Assembly: GCA_947258675.1 (NCBI GenBank)
Contig: CAMYJP010000020.1
Coordinates: 1-19,902, forward strand
Reading direction: 5' to 3'
Origin: an uncultured Desulfobulbaceae bacterium
Lineage (GTDB): Bacteria > Desulfobacterota > Desulfobulbia > Desulfobulbales > BM004
Length of the DNA stretch: 19,902 nt
The translations under genes and the position numbers were made by a program. The notes beneath the pieces were generated by a model. The model was not told the origin of the DNA. It ran no database searches and worked only from the letters and a program-made list of their open reading frames with translations. Of this stretch, positions 1 to 7,388 are shown piece by piece (position 1 is the stretch's first letter; the number at the start of each line of letters is the position of its first letter).

Positions 1-533
1 GAATTGATTTAACGAACCTATCGAATATAAAAATAAAAAACGAAATTTTTTATGATACATTTTCCTTCACTAATAAAAACCTTGATGGTGAAACTAATCG
101 AAAGAGTATACAGTTGACTGCTAGCAAAAGGTTTTCTAAGGTTCAGTTAAACGGTAGTTATACATTTAGAGATACTGAAATTGATGGCGGCCAATTTGAT
201 GGAAAAAAAGTGCCCAATGTTCCTGACCATCAATTTACTCTTGGCTTGCAGGTACAAACTAAAGAAAATTTTCTGATTAATTTGAACGGCACATTCATTG
301 GTAAACGTCCATTTATTTCAGATTTTGCCAACACCCATGATGATCAAGAAGATTATTTCTATGTTACTGGAAAGCTCTCTTATATGTTAAAAAACGGCAC
401 CGCATTTATTGCATTGAAAAATATTCTTAGTGAAAAATATTCAGAGTTCGGAGGGCTTGAATTTACTGGTGAAGAAGGATTTCATCCCTCACCGGAATTC
501 AATATATTATTAGGGTTGAATTTTGAGTTCTGA
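1..533 (+). CDS. TonB-dependent outer-membrane receptor, C-terminal part (5' end outside window)
   Basis: The reading frame is open from base 3 to the TGA at 531-533, giving 176 visible residues, so this is the 3' end of a longer gene. The protein shows alternating polar/aromatic strands with short turns. It ends in LGLNFEF with a terminal Phe, the classic C-terminal signature of outer-membrane beta-barrels recognised by the BAM machinery. The segment with INLNGTFIGKRP, a FYVTGKLSYM strand and a LKNILSEKYSEFGGLEF strand resembles the last strands of TonB-dependent receptors. The plug domain and TonB box are not in the window. The ExbB/ExbD/TonB and BtuFCD genes just downstream suggest it imports a corrinoid such as vitamin B12, although a siderophore receptor cannot be excluded from the barrel end alone. 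An internal TTG at 114 is not a credible start because the frame continues upstream. Confidence 0.8.
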   Translation, partial: IDLTNLSNIKIKNEIFYDTFSFTNKNLDGETNRKSIQLTASKRFSKVQLNGSYTFRDTEIDGGQFDGKKVPNVPDHQFTLGLQVQTKENFLINLNGTFIGKRPFISDFANTHDDQEDYFYVTGKLSYMLKNGTAFIALKNILSEKYSEFGGLEFTGEEGFHPSPEFNILLGLNFEF

Positions 534-576
534 AAATAAATTGTTCGAGTATAAAAAAACTGAATAATTGCAAAAC

Positions 577-621
577 AATGTAATATAACATCAGGAGGTT
601 ATTGAATATCCATATTACATT
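577..621. repeat. 10-bp perfect inverted repeat around an AGGAGG
   Basis: AATGTAATAT at 577-586 is the exact reverse complement of ATATTACATT at 612-621. The 25-nt loop contains a strong Shine-Dalgarno-like AGGAGG at 593-598. Only a very short reading frame (TTG at 602, stopping by 628) lies behind that site, and its spacing is too short for a good start. The gap 534-733 between the receptor gene and exbB otherwise shows no gene, no T-run terminator and no clear promoter. The repeat could be an operator, an mRNA stem stabilising or separating the receptor and exbB messages, or chance in AT-rich DNA. Confidence 0.45.
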
Positions 622-733
622 AATTTGATAATTTTCTTGAAATGGTAAATCAAAGCGCCTGGAGTATCCCACTTGCATAGTCAAAATCATAATTCAACTT
701 TTATTCAGTACTTACGTATTTTGTCAGGATAAA

Positions 734-1366
734 ATGATAGAAATTTTTAAAAGCGGTGGCCCGGTAATGTATCCATTGCTTGGCTGTTCTATGTTGGTAA
801 TTGCAGTAATTATTGAACGCTCAATATTCTGGCTTCAAATTGAAGTTAATCGTAATCGGCAACTCGTATATGATGTACTGGAATTATGTCGTCTTGGAGA
901 CTGGGAAGCTGTCCGCCAAAAAGTAACCGGTTCTGGCGATTATATAATAAAAATCTTGGTGACCGGTATAGTGCATCGCGATTTTTCGATGACCAAAGCG
1001 ATGGAATCTGCAGCAAATGATGAGCTTAGTCGTATGCGACGCTACATGGGTGTGTTAGACACCATGATCACTGTTGCACCGTTGTTGGGAATATTCGGAA
1101 CAGTGCTTGGCATCATTTCATCATTTGAGATGCTGAGCACTGCCGGCATTGAACATCCTAAGGCAGTTACCGCCGGCATTGCCCAGGCTTTGATCACCAC
1201 CGCGTACGGTTTGGGTATCGCTATTTTGTCTGTATTCCCCTTTAACTATTTTAATTCTCTTATGCAGAAATCAGCAAATACCATGGAAAAATATGCGACC
1301 AGCCTTGAAATAGTTTATGAGAAACTCGATCAGAATCCTGATAATCTAAAGATGGTGTCAGAGTGA
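734..1366 (+). CDS. exbB: ExbB, TonB-system proton channel subunit (MotA/TolQ/ExbB family)
   Basis: This inner-membrane protein of 210 residues forms, with ExbD, the proton channel that energises TonB. Three membrane segments are visible. TM1 is near residues 11-31 and ends with the usual charged ER pair (E28-R29). TM2 is near 111-131 (TMITVAPLLGIFGTVLGI). TM3 is near 147-172, with the conserved ITTAYGLGIAI motif carrying the Thr residues that line the channel in this family. The long cytoplasmic loop between TM1 and TM2 and the length fit ExbB/TolQ. The ATG at 734 is preceded by AGGAT a few bases upstream. The stop overlaps the GTG start of exbD (GTGA, 4 nt). The neighbours (receptor end, ExbD, TonB) favour ExbB over TolQ. 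Confidence 0.9.
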   Translation: MIEIFKSGGPVMYPLLGCSMLVIAVIIERSIFWLQIEVNRNRQLVYDVLELCRLGDWEAVRQKVTGSGDYIIKILVTGIVHRDFSMTKAMESAANDELSRMRRYMGVLDTMITVAPLLGIFGTVLGIISSFEMLSTAGIEHPKAVTAGIAQALITTAYGLGIAILSVFPFNYFNSLMQKSANTMEKYATSLEIVYEKLDQNPDNLKMVSE

Positions 1367-1767
1367 AGGTTTCAAACCTGAATATCAAAAAATCTCGTAT
1401 TGAAATGTTGCCTTTGATCGATATTGTTTTTCTTCTTCTGGTATTCTTCATATACGCTATGTTGTCCATGGCAGTACATCGCAGTCTTCCTGTAGCATTG
1501 CCCACCTCTTCCATTGCTGAAATAAACACCCGGCAGATGATCTCCATCACCTTAAAGAAAAATGGCACTATTTATGTTGATGAAATGCCGATTGATCTCA
1601 ATAACCTGAGTACGTTGCTGGTCGACAAGAAAAAAGAAACAACCAAAACAGGTATCTCATTATTTGCTGATCGATCATTAACATATCAATCTCTTTATAA
1701 TGTTCTTGATATCATCAAGCAGTCTGGAATTGAGGACATTGCTCTCCAGGCGGATGCAGCTCCATAG
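1363..1767 (+). CDS. exbD: ExbD, TonB-system proton channel subunit
   Basis: This is a 134-residue ExbD/TolR family protein. A short basic N-terminus is followed by the single membrane helix PLIDIVFLLLVFFIYAML (about residues 17-34). It contains the invariant proton-carrying Asp (D20, equivalent to Asp25 of E. coli ExbD). A periplasmic domain follows (KNGTIYVDEMPIDLNNL, then a repeat-like LFADRSLTYQSLYNVLDIIKQSGI), as in the family. The start is a GTG overlapping the exbB stop by 4 nt, which suggests translational coupling with a fixed ExbB:ExbD supply. Its own 3' end overlaps the probable tonB start by 14 nt. The length is normal for ExbD. Confidence 0.9.
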   Translation: MKVSNLNIKKSRIEMLPLIDIVFLLLVFFIYAMLSMAVHRSLPVALPTSSIAEINTRQMISITLKKNGTIYVDEMPIDLNNLSTLLVDKKKETTKTGISLFADRSLTYQSLYNVLDIIKQSGIEDIALQADAAP

Positions 1768-2557
1768 CCATTACAGAATACTGCTCTCGATTTTGCTTGC
1801 CGGAGGTATGCATCTTCTCCTTCTAAAAATGCATTTACACCTTGAAATACAGAATGTATTTCTTCCAAGTACTCCTGCCAAAGGAATTGAAGTGCAAGTA
1901 GGTCAGACACGTAATGTTAATCAGAAAAACCAGCTGCAAATTCCTTCTCAGACTAAACAAAATCAAGAGACAGTTGAACCACTTCAACCACCTGATAATA
2001 TAAACAAAGTTGCAGGGCCTCAAAAAACCGTAAATAAAAATAATTCCAAATCAAAAAAACTCCCAACTGCCAACAAACAAAAAAAGAATAGAAATCTGGT
2101 AAAATTTCCTAAAAATTTAAACAGAAAAACCAAGGTACAAACGAGCAAAAAAACATCTGTTATTGCAGATGACACGGGTCAAATTCAATCCAGATTAGAA
2201 GAGAATCAAAAGACATATCAAACAAAAAATGAAAGCCTAGCAAAGTCTTCTGAAGACAGTAGGATAATTGGCGTTATTTTAGACCGCTCTGCTGAGCCGA
2301 TATCTATTGAAAATTCTCCACCTGTCTATCCAGGACTTGCCAGAAAAAGAGGGTACCAGGGGAGGGTAATCCTGGATGTTCTTGTCAGTGGTGAAGGCAA
2401 AGTCAATGACATCAGAATTAATGCGACCAGTGGATATGCAATCCTAGACAGGGCAGCCCTTAAAGCTGTTTCTGATTGGCAGTTTTTACCTGCCGTTAAA
2501 AACGGCAAAAAAGAAGTCGTTTGGATAAAAATTCCGATACGCTTTGAACTTAAATAA
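1754..2557 (+). CDS. tonB: TonB family energy-transducing protein
   Basis: TonB spans the periplasm and passes ExbBD-derived energy to outer-membrane receptors. From the ATG at 1754 the protein is 267 residues. It has an N-terminal uncleaved anchor (about 7-25, ILLSILLAGGMHLLLL) and a long Lys/Gln/Asn/Pro-rich linker (about 45-180). The linker is richer in K and Q than in the usual P-E/P-K repeats. A canonical TonB_C domain (about 185-267) has YPGLARKRGYQGRV, the LDRAALKAVSDWQFLPA core and the closing IPIRFELK. The frame is open further upstream to an ATG at 1700, but that would overlap exbD by 68 nt and add residues before the anchor, so 1754 is preferred. The Shine-Dalgarno is weak and coupling to exbD is likely. 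Unlike many genomes, tonB lies with its channel and with an ABC importer. Confidence 0.88.
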   Translation: MQLHSHYRILLSILLAGGMHLLLLKMHLHLEIQNVFLPSTPAKGIEVQVGQTRNVNQKNQLQIPSQTKQNQETVEPLQPPDNINKVAGPQKTVNKNNSKSKKLPTANKQKKNRNLVKFPKNLNRKTKVQTSKKTSVIADDTGQIQSRLEENQKTYQTKNESLAKSSEDSRIIGVILDRSAEPISIENSPPVYPGLARKRGYQGRVILDVLVSGEGKVNDIRINATSGYAILDRAALKAVSDWQFLPAVKNGKKEVVWIKIPIRFELK

Positions 2558-2583
2558 GCCTGTATACAATTTTTCATACCTTC

Positions 2584-3534
2584 ATGCAGACTATAGGAAA
2601 AGAAATAATAGCAGCATTTATTTTCGTAGTTTTACTCCTAACGTCCAAATTTTCTTATGGGCAGGCGAAAATCCATATCGATGAAGTAGGACGGCAAGTA
2701 AGAGTTCCTATAGATTCAAAACGTATCATAGCTCTTGCTCCCAACCTGACAGAAATTGTTTACTCTATCGGGCAGGGGGGAAAGCTCGTCGGTGCAACTA
2801 AATACAGCAATTATCCCAAAGAAGCAAAAGAACTGCCGAGAGTGGGAACATATATACAGCTTGATTTAGAAAAGATTGTTGCTCTGCGGCCGGATCTCTG
2901 TTTGGCAAATAAAGACGGTAATCCGAAACATGCGATAGAACGTTTGGTAAAAATGGGTATTCCTGTATATGTTGCTAATCCACAGAATTTAGCTGGAATT
3001 CTTACGACAGTAACTTCCATAGGGAAACTGCTGAATGCAGAAGCAGAAACCGCAACAGTTGTAGAAAAAGCGAAACAAAGGATATTGGCCATTGAGCAAC
3101 TTGTTGCCACGGTTGAAAATCCACCAGCAGTATTTTTCCAGATCGACGCTGATCCTATTGTTTCAGTAGGATCAGGCACCTTCATAGATGAGCTCATAAC
3201 AAGGGCCGGCGGCAAAAATATAGCAGCTGGTTCAATGCCATATCCTCGCTATAACTGGGAAGCTTTATTAAAACAACAACCGACTATCGTCATCATCACA
3301 TCGATGTCTGGTGGGCAAACCCCTGAAGAGTTAATAAGCGCTTGGAGAAAATTTCCTCAGATTGCTGCTGTGCGTCAAAACAGACTTCATGTTGTAGATG
3401 CAGATCTCTATGATCGGGCAACTATAAGATTAATTAAAGGATTGGAGGTCCTGACAAAAAAAGGATTGGAGGTCCTGACAAAACTGATCCATCCTGACCT
3501 CACACTTTCTTCTGGAAATGGTCATGGCAATTAG
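2584..3534 (+). CDS. btuF: BtuF-like corrinoid (vitamin B12) periplasmic binding protein
   Basis: This 316-residue class III solute-binding protein (PF01497 type) delivers ligand to BtuCD. A signal peptide is visible: K6, a hydrophobic stretch 8-20, and a probable cut after SYG (about residue 26). The mature part has the family pattern RIIALAPNLTEIVYSIG, a KYSNYPKEA motif, LDLEKIVALRPDLCLA and NPKHAIERL. A later DADLYDRATIRLI matches the ligand-facing segment of BtuF. These features favour cobalamin over ferric siderophores; specificity is inferred. The C-terminus contains an exact in-frame tandem duplication giving KGLEVLTK twice. The 3' end overlaps btuC by 17 nt. No strong Shine-Dalgarno is seen before the ATG, and the gene sits 26 nt behind tonB. 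Confidence 0.82.
   Translation: MQTIGKEIIAAFIFVVLLLTSKFSYGQAKIHIDEVGRQVRVPIDSKRIIALAPNLTEIVYSIGQGGKLVGATKYSNYPKEAKELPRVGTYIQLDLEKIVALRPDLCLANKDGNPKHAIERLVKMGIPVYVANPQNLAGILTTVTSIGKLLNAEAETATVVEKAKQRILAIEQLVATVENPPAVFFQIDADPIVSVGSGTFIDELITRAGGKNIAAGSMPYPRYNWEALLKQQPTIVIITSMSGGQTPEELISAWRKFPQIAAVRQNRLHVVDADLYDRATIRLIKGLEVLTKKGLEVLTKLIHPDLTLSSGNGHGN
3436..3483 (+). repeat. Exact 24-bp tandem duplication inside btuF
   Basis: Two identical, directly adjacent 24-bp units occupy 3436-3459 and 3460-3483. Each begins AAAGGATTGG and ends CCTGACAAAA. Because 24 is a multiple of three, the reading frame is kept and the protein repeats eight residues (KGLEVLTK-KGLEVLTK). The copies show no base difference, so the event is either recent or maintained by selection. 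Confidence 0.97.
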
Positions 3535-4552
3535 GAATACGTCTTATTATAACAGAATGCTGATAATTGTTGTCAGTGGTCTGCTTCTGTTGATGTGGTC
3601 CATAATTTCAGGCCTTTCTATTGGCTCTTCCTCTGAATATACAAAAGAAGCTATTTTAAAAACATTATCTGTCCTGTCTGGGTATGGAGTCACAGATTCA
3701 GTTACTGAAACCATAATCTGGCAAATCAGATTACCGCGTGTTTTTCTGGCGGCAACAGTTGGTGCCACGCTCTCCCTGGGTGGCCTTGTTTTTCAAGCTC
3801 TTCTTCGCAATCCTTTGGCAGAACCTTATATTCTGGGTGTCTCAGGAGGATCAGCCATTGGAGCCATCATTGGTATCCTCATGGGGCTGTCTCCGTTTCC
3901 AGGTATTACCATAACAGCGTTTTTCGGAAGCATGATCGTTCTTGCGTTTATAATACTACTTGCCTCCGGTGTAACCAAGCAGACAAAAACCCATAATGAT
4001 TCACTTCTTTTAGGCGGTGTCATGATGAACGCCTTCTGTTCCGCCCTAATTATGTTTCTTATTTCCATAAGTCAATCATCGCAAATGCAGAATATTTTAT
4101 TCTGGCTTATGGGTGATTTTTCCAGTTTTGCGAGGGCGCAGATTCCAATTCTACTGACAGTAGTACCAGCATACTTGCTGATATTTTTTCTGGGCAATCC
4201 AATGAATCTTCTTCTCACTGGAAACGAATCAGCCGCTGCTCTGGGATTGAATGTCAAGACCGTTTCCCTTTTGCTTCTGGTTACAACATCTTTTATGGTC
4301 AGTGTAGTAGTCAGCCAGTCTGGACTCGTTGGTTTTGTCGGCTTGGTTATTCCACACATTTTGCGTAATATTTTTGGGCCGGACCATCGACTGCTTATTC
4401 CTGCCTGTATTTTGGGTGGAAGTTCCTATATGATTCTATGTGATGTTCTTGCCAGAACCCTCTCAGCAACTGGTGAAATGCCGGTTGGGATCATTACAGC
4501 CTTATTAGGAGCACCCCTCTTTATCTTTTTACTCTGGAAGGGAAAAAGATGA
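3518..4552 (+). CDS. btuC: BtuC-like ABC transporter permease (FecCD family)
   Basis: This is a 344-residue integral membrane permease of the FecCD/BtuC family with about nine or ten hydrophobic segments. Diagnostic stretches are IWQIRLPRVFLAATVGATLSL, the FQALLRNPLAEPYILGVSGG motif (about residues 87-108), and GLVGFVGLVIPHILRNIFGPDHR, the cytoplasmic coupling region that contacts the ATPase. The closing TGEMPVGIITALLGAPLFIFLLW is also typical. It forms the inner-membrane channel with BtuD as a homodimer. The start may be ATG 3518 or ATG 3524, both inside the btuF 3' end. The stop overlaps the btuD start as ATGA. The length is normal. Confidence 0.9.
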   Translation: MVMAIRNTSYYNRMLIIVVSGLLLLMWSIISGLSIGSSSEYTKEAILKTLSVLSGYGVTDSVTETIIWQIRLPRVFLAATVGATLSLGGLVFQALLRNPLAEPYILGVSGGSAIGAIIGILMGLSPFPGITITAFFGSMIVLAFIILLASGVTKQTKTHNDSLLLGGVMMNAFCSALIMFLISISQSSQMQNILFWLMGDFSSFARAQIPILLTVVPAYLLIFFLGNPMNLLLTGNESAAALGLNVKTVSLLLLVTTSFMVSVVVSQSGLVGFVGLVIPHILRNIFGPDHRLLIPACILGGSSYMILCDVLARTLSATGEMPVGIITALLGAPLFIFLLWKGKR

Positions 4553-5349
4553 TAATTGCCGTCAAGGCCAACAAACTAAGTCTGTTCTATAAAAATAAAT
4601 CTATTATAAACAGGTTGAATCTTAATGTTATGACCAATGATTTTTTTATAATCATCGGTCCAAACGGTGCAGGAAAAACCAGTTTGTTAAAAATTCTTTC
4701 CGGAACCATTACGCCATCTGCCGGCTCTGTATTAATTTATGAAAAATCTTTAAAGAGCTACACGAGGAAGGAACTTTCTCGAATTGTTGCCCTAGTACCT
4801 CAGAATGAACAAATGGAAATTCCGTTCACAGTGGAAGAAACCATACTAATGGGCCGTTTTCCTCATCTACCGTTGCTTTCCCCAACCAGAAAGCAAGACA
4901 GAATTATCGTTGAAGAAGCAATGGAATTTACCGAAGTTCAACACCTAGCTGATCGTCATCTTGATCAATTAAGCGGCGGTGAAAGACAACGGGTAATTAT
5001 TGCCAGGGCAATCTGCCAGCAACCAAAAATTATATTACTCGACGAACCGACAGCAGCCTTGGATCCTGCTCACCAGATAAAAATAATGGACCTAATGGAA
5101 CAACTCCGCACAAAAAAAGATATAACGGTCATCATGGTATCTCATGATCTGAATTTAGCTGCAATGTATGCAAATCATTTATTACTGCTGAAAAATGGGG
5201 AAGTACAGAAAGAGGGTTCACCGGAAGATGTTCTGACAAGCGATGAGCTTGAAAAAGGCTATGGCTGCAAAATTTTGGTTGATAAATATCCTTTGGGAAA
5301 GGGATTGCGTATTAATCTGGTGCCTGAAAAATATAACAAAACCATTTGA
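4549..5349 (+). CDS. btuD: BtuD-like ABC transporter ATP-binding protein
   Basis: This 266-residue ABC ATPase powers the BtuC permease. Visible motifs, in order, are Walker A GPNGAGKT (37-44), the Q-loop around Q85 (LVPQNE), the ABC signature LSGGERQR (141-148), Walker B IILLDEP (161-167) with catalytic E166, the D-loop ALDP (170-173) and the switch His in VSHDL (H199). Its sequence resembles the FepC/BtuD/HmuV group that pairs with FecCD permeases. The ATG overlaps the btuC stop by 4 nt (ATGA), so the two are probably co-translated. A C-terminal tail of about 30 residues follows the nucleotide-binding domain, as is common in this group. A haem or siderophore importer is the main alternative reading. 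Confidence 0.9.
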   Translation: MIIAVKANKLSLFYKNKSIINRLNLNVMTNDFFIIIGPNGAGKTSLLKILSGTITPSAGSVLIYEKSLKSYTRKELSRIVALVPQNEQMEIPFTVEETILMGRFPHLPLLSPTRKQDRIIVEEAMEFTEVQHLADRHLDQLSGGERQRVIIARAICQQPKIILLDEPTAALDPAHQIKIMDLMEQLRTKKDITVIMVSHDLNLAAMYANHLLLLKNGEVQKEGSPEDVLTSDELEKGYGCKILVDKYPLGKGLRINLVPEKYNKTI

Positions 5350-5360
5350 ACTGTTTTCAC

Positions 5361-5378
5361 ATTTGAATCGATTTAAAT
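5361..5378. repeat. 18-bp near-palindrome upstream of the hydantoinase-like gene
   Basis: ATTTGAATCGATTTAAAT is self-complementary at 16 of 18 positions around a central ATCGAT. It lies in the only sizeable gap (53 bases) between btuD and the next gene. It could be a binding site for a dimeric regulator, but AT-rich DNA produces such palindromes by chance and no regulator family can be named. Confidence 0.3.
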
Positions 5379-5402
5379 GCTTGCTTCATATACAGAAAGA
5401 TT

Positions 5403-7388
5403 ATGCATAAACTCGGAATAGATACCGGCGGCACATTCACTGACTTTTTCTTACAGACTAAAGACGGAATTCAGGTATATAAAACCCCTTCCACTCCCGA
5501 CGATCCTACTAAGTCCATCTTAAAAGGTTTGAAATTCTTTTTCGATGAACTGCCTGATGATCTTGAAATCGTTCACGGCACTACAGTGGCAACTAACGCC
5601 TTTCTTGAGCGAAAAGGTGCCAGAACAATTCTAATTACAACACACGGATTCGAAGACATACTCACCATAGGACGTCAGAACAGACCACTGCTCTATGATT
5701 TTAATGTTAAACGTCCCCGTGAAATCATACCTCGATCAATGATCACCGGGGTTAAGGAAAGAATGCGCTGGGATGGAACAATAAAAATTCCTCTGGGAAA
5801 AACCGTCGGTAAAAGACTCCGCACCTTTTGCCGCAGCAATAATGCAGAATCAGTGGCAGTCTGTCTATTGCACTCCTATGCCAATGGTTGTCATGAAAAA
5901 ATTATAAAAAAATATCTGGATAATTTGCAAATACCGATAACAATTTCTTCCGAAATCCACCCAGAATTTCGGGAATATGAAAGGCTTACTACTACGCTGA
6001 TAAATGGTTACCTGGCGCCGATCATATCCAATTATATCAATCGAATTGCTAAAAAACTGCACAAGACTCCCCTTTATATACAGCAGTCAAACGGCGGCAT
6101 TCTGCCAGCTTCTGAAATTGGCGAACGCGCAGTCTATACTGTTTTATCTGGGCCTGCAGGTGGTGTGCATGGTGCCAGCCAACTTTCGACCCAGTTAAAT
6201 ATGAAAAAAATTATTACCTTTGATATGGGCGGAACATCTACCGACGTTTCCCTCCATGATGAAGTTCCTTCCATAACACGAGACTATACCCTTGATGGTT
6301 TTCCTATAAGGGTGCAGGTTATGGATATCAATACGGTTGGCGCAGGAGGCGGTTCTATTGTTTATGTGGATGAAGGAGGATTATTAAAAGTAGGCCCGGA
6401 AAGTGCCGGGGCATATCCTGGGCCGGTGTGCTATGGTAAAGGGATTCGGTTAACTGTAACAGATGCCAATCTGTATTTAGGGCGCCTGTTACCGAATCGT
6501 TTTCTTGGCGGATCGATGCGGCTTGCAACTGATCCGGTTAATAAGCAGATGGCTGAATTGGCTGTCAGCTTGAATTTAGATGTTTCTACTACAGCACTTG
6601 GAATAATTAAAATCATTAATGCCAGCATGGCGCAGGCTATTCGTACTGTATCAGTTGAAAGAGGCCATGATCCAAACGACTTCTCTTTGTTCTGCTTCGG
6701 TGGCGCCTCAGGACTGCACTGTTGCGAGCTGGCAGTGGAACTGGGATTAAAAACCATTCTAATACCTGCCAGGGCAGGTATTCTATCTGCTCAGGGTATG
6801 GTTTATTCCAATCCGAGCCTTGACTATATGCAATCATTATTTCTTGATGGTAATCAACTTAATGTTGATGTTCTTAAAGTACCTTTTAAAAACCTCGTTG
6901 CCAGAGGAATGGCTGAAGTAAAACAGCTCTTTCACAATAGAAAAACCAGTCCATATAAAAACCCACTTGTAAATCACTTTCTTAATTTACGTTATTACGG
7001 GCAGTCATATGAACTTTGTGTTCCGTACGAGGATAATTTCACCGAATTGTTCCATCAGGCTCATGAAAAGGCTTTTGGGTATCACATTCCAGACACGCCC
7101 TTGGAATTAACTTCTATTCAATGTACCATTTGTATACCCCAAGATCTGCCTGATCTGCCGAAAAGTTCCTTGAGTGTGATAGGTCCACCGAAACCTGCGT
7201 TTTACACCTCTGTGCATTTTGAAGACGGCAAAGAGGATGTCCCAGTTTATATACGAACAGATCTAGTAACTGGTCATGAATTTTTCGGGCCGGGACTCAT
7301 AATAGACGATTACACCACAATACTGCTTACTTCAGGGTTCTCATGCACTGTCGATACACTCGGGAACCTCATTCTGGAAACAACATGA
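5403..7388 (+). CDS. Hydantoinase/oxoprolinase family protein, HyuA-type
   Basis: This 661-residue protein belongs to the ATP-dependent hydantoinase A/5-oxoprolinase family. It has the N-terminal ATPase-like motif GIDTGGTFTDF (5-15), HGTTVATNA (58-66), the second phosphate-binding motif DMGGTSTDV (about 274-282), NTVGAGGGSI shortly after, then GPESAGAYPGPVCYGKG and SVERGHDP. Family members open cyclic amides (5-oxoproline, N-methylhydantoin) or activate ketones for carboxylation, usually with a HyuB partner. No HyuB is present here, so the substrate is unknown. The length is slightly short but normal for HyuA. It lies 53 nt behind btuD and its stop overlaps the next start as ATGA, so it belongs to this operon. 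Its role beside a corrinoid importer is not established. Confidence 0.85.
   Translation: MHKLGIDTGGTFTDFFLQTKDGIQVYKTPSTPDDPTKSILKGLKFFFDELPDDLEIVHGTTVATNAFLERKGARTILITTHGFEDILTIGRQNRPLLYDFNVKRPREIIPRSMITGVKERMRWDGTIKIPLGKTVGKRLRTFCRSNNAESVAVCLLHSYANGCHEKIIKKYLDNLQIPITISSEIHPEFREYERLTTTLINGYLAPIISNYINRIAKKLHKTPLYIQQSNGGILPASEIGERAVYTVLSGPAGGVHGASQLSTQLNMKKIITFDMGGTSTDVSLHDEVPSITRDYTLDGFPIRVQVMDINTVGAGGGSIVYVDEGGLLKVGPESAGAYPGPVCYGKGIRLTVTDANLYLGRLLPNRFLGGSMRLATDPVNKQMAELAVSLNLDVSTTALGIIKIINASMAQAIRTVSVERGHDPNDFSLFCFGGASGLHCCELAVELGLKTILIPARAGILSAQGMVYSNPSLDYMQSLFLDGNQLNVDVLKVPFKNLVARGMAEVKQLFHNRKTSPYKNPLVNHFLNLRYYGQSYELCVPYEDNFTELFHQAHEKAFGYHIPDTPLELTSIQCTICIPQDLPDLPKSSLSVIGPPKPAFYTSVHFEDGKEDVPVYIRTDLVTGHEFFGPGLIIDDYTTILLTSGFSCTVDTLGNLILETT
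6761..6782. repeat. 10-bp perfect inverted repeat inside the hydantoinase-like gene
   Basis: AATACCTGCC is followed after only two bases by its exact reverse complement GGCAGGTATT, within codons for residues around IPARAGI. In RNA this would fold into a tight hairpin with about 9 pairs. It may be a codon-choice coincidence (Ala/Gly/Arg codons) or an internal mRNA structure. Confidence 0.6.

Noticed and set aside
534..733. Cobalamin riboswitch in front of exbB
   Set aside because: Looked for because of the B12 importer, but no recognisable B12-box or long conserved fold is seen; if one exists it is more likely upstream of the receptor, outside the window.
1700..1753. Upstream ATG as the tonB start
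   Set aside because: It would overlap exbD by 68 bases and add residues before the membrane anchor; ATG 1754 gives a normal TonB N-terminus.
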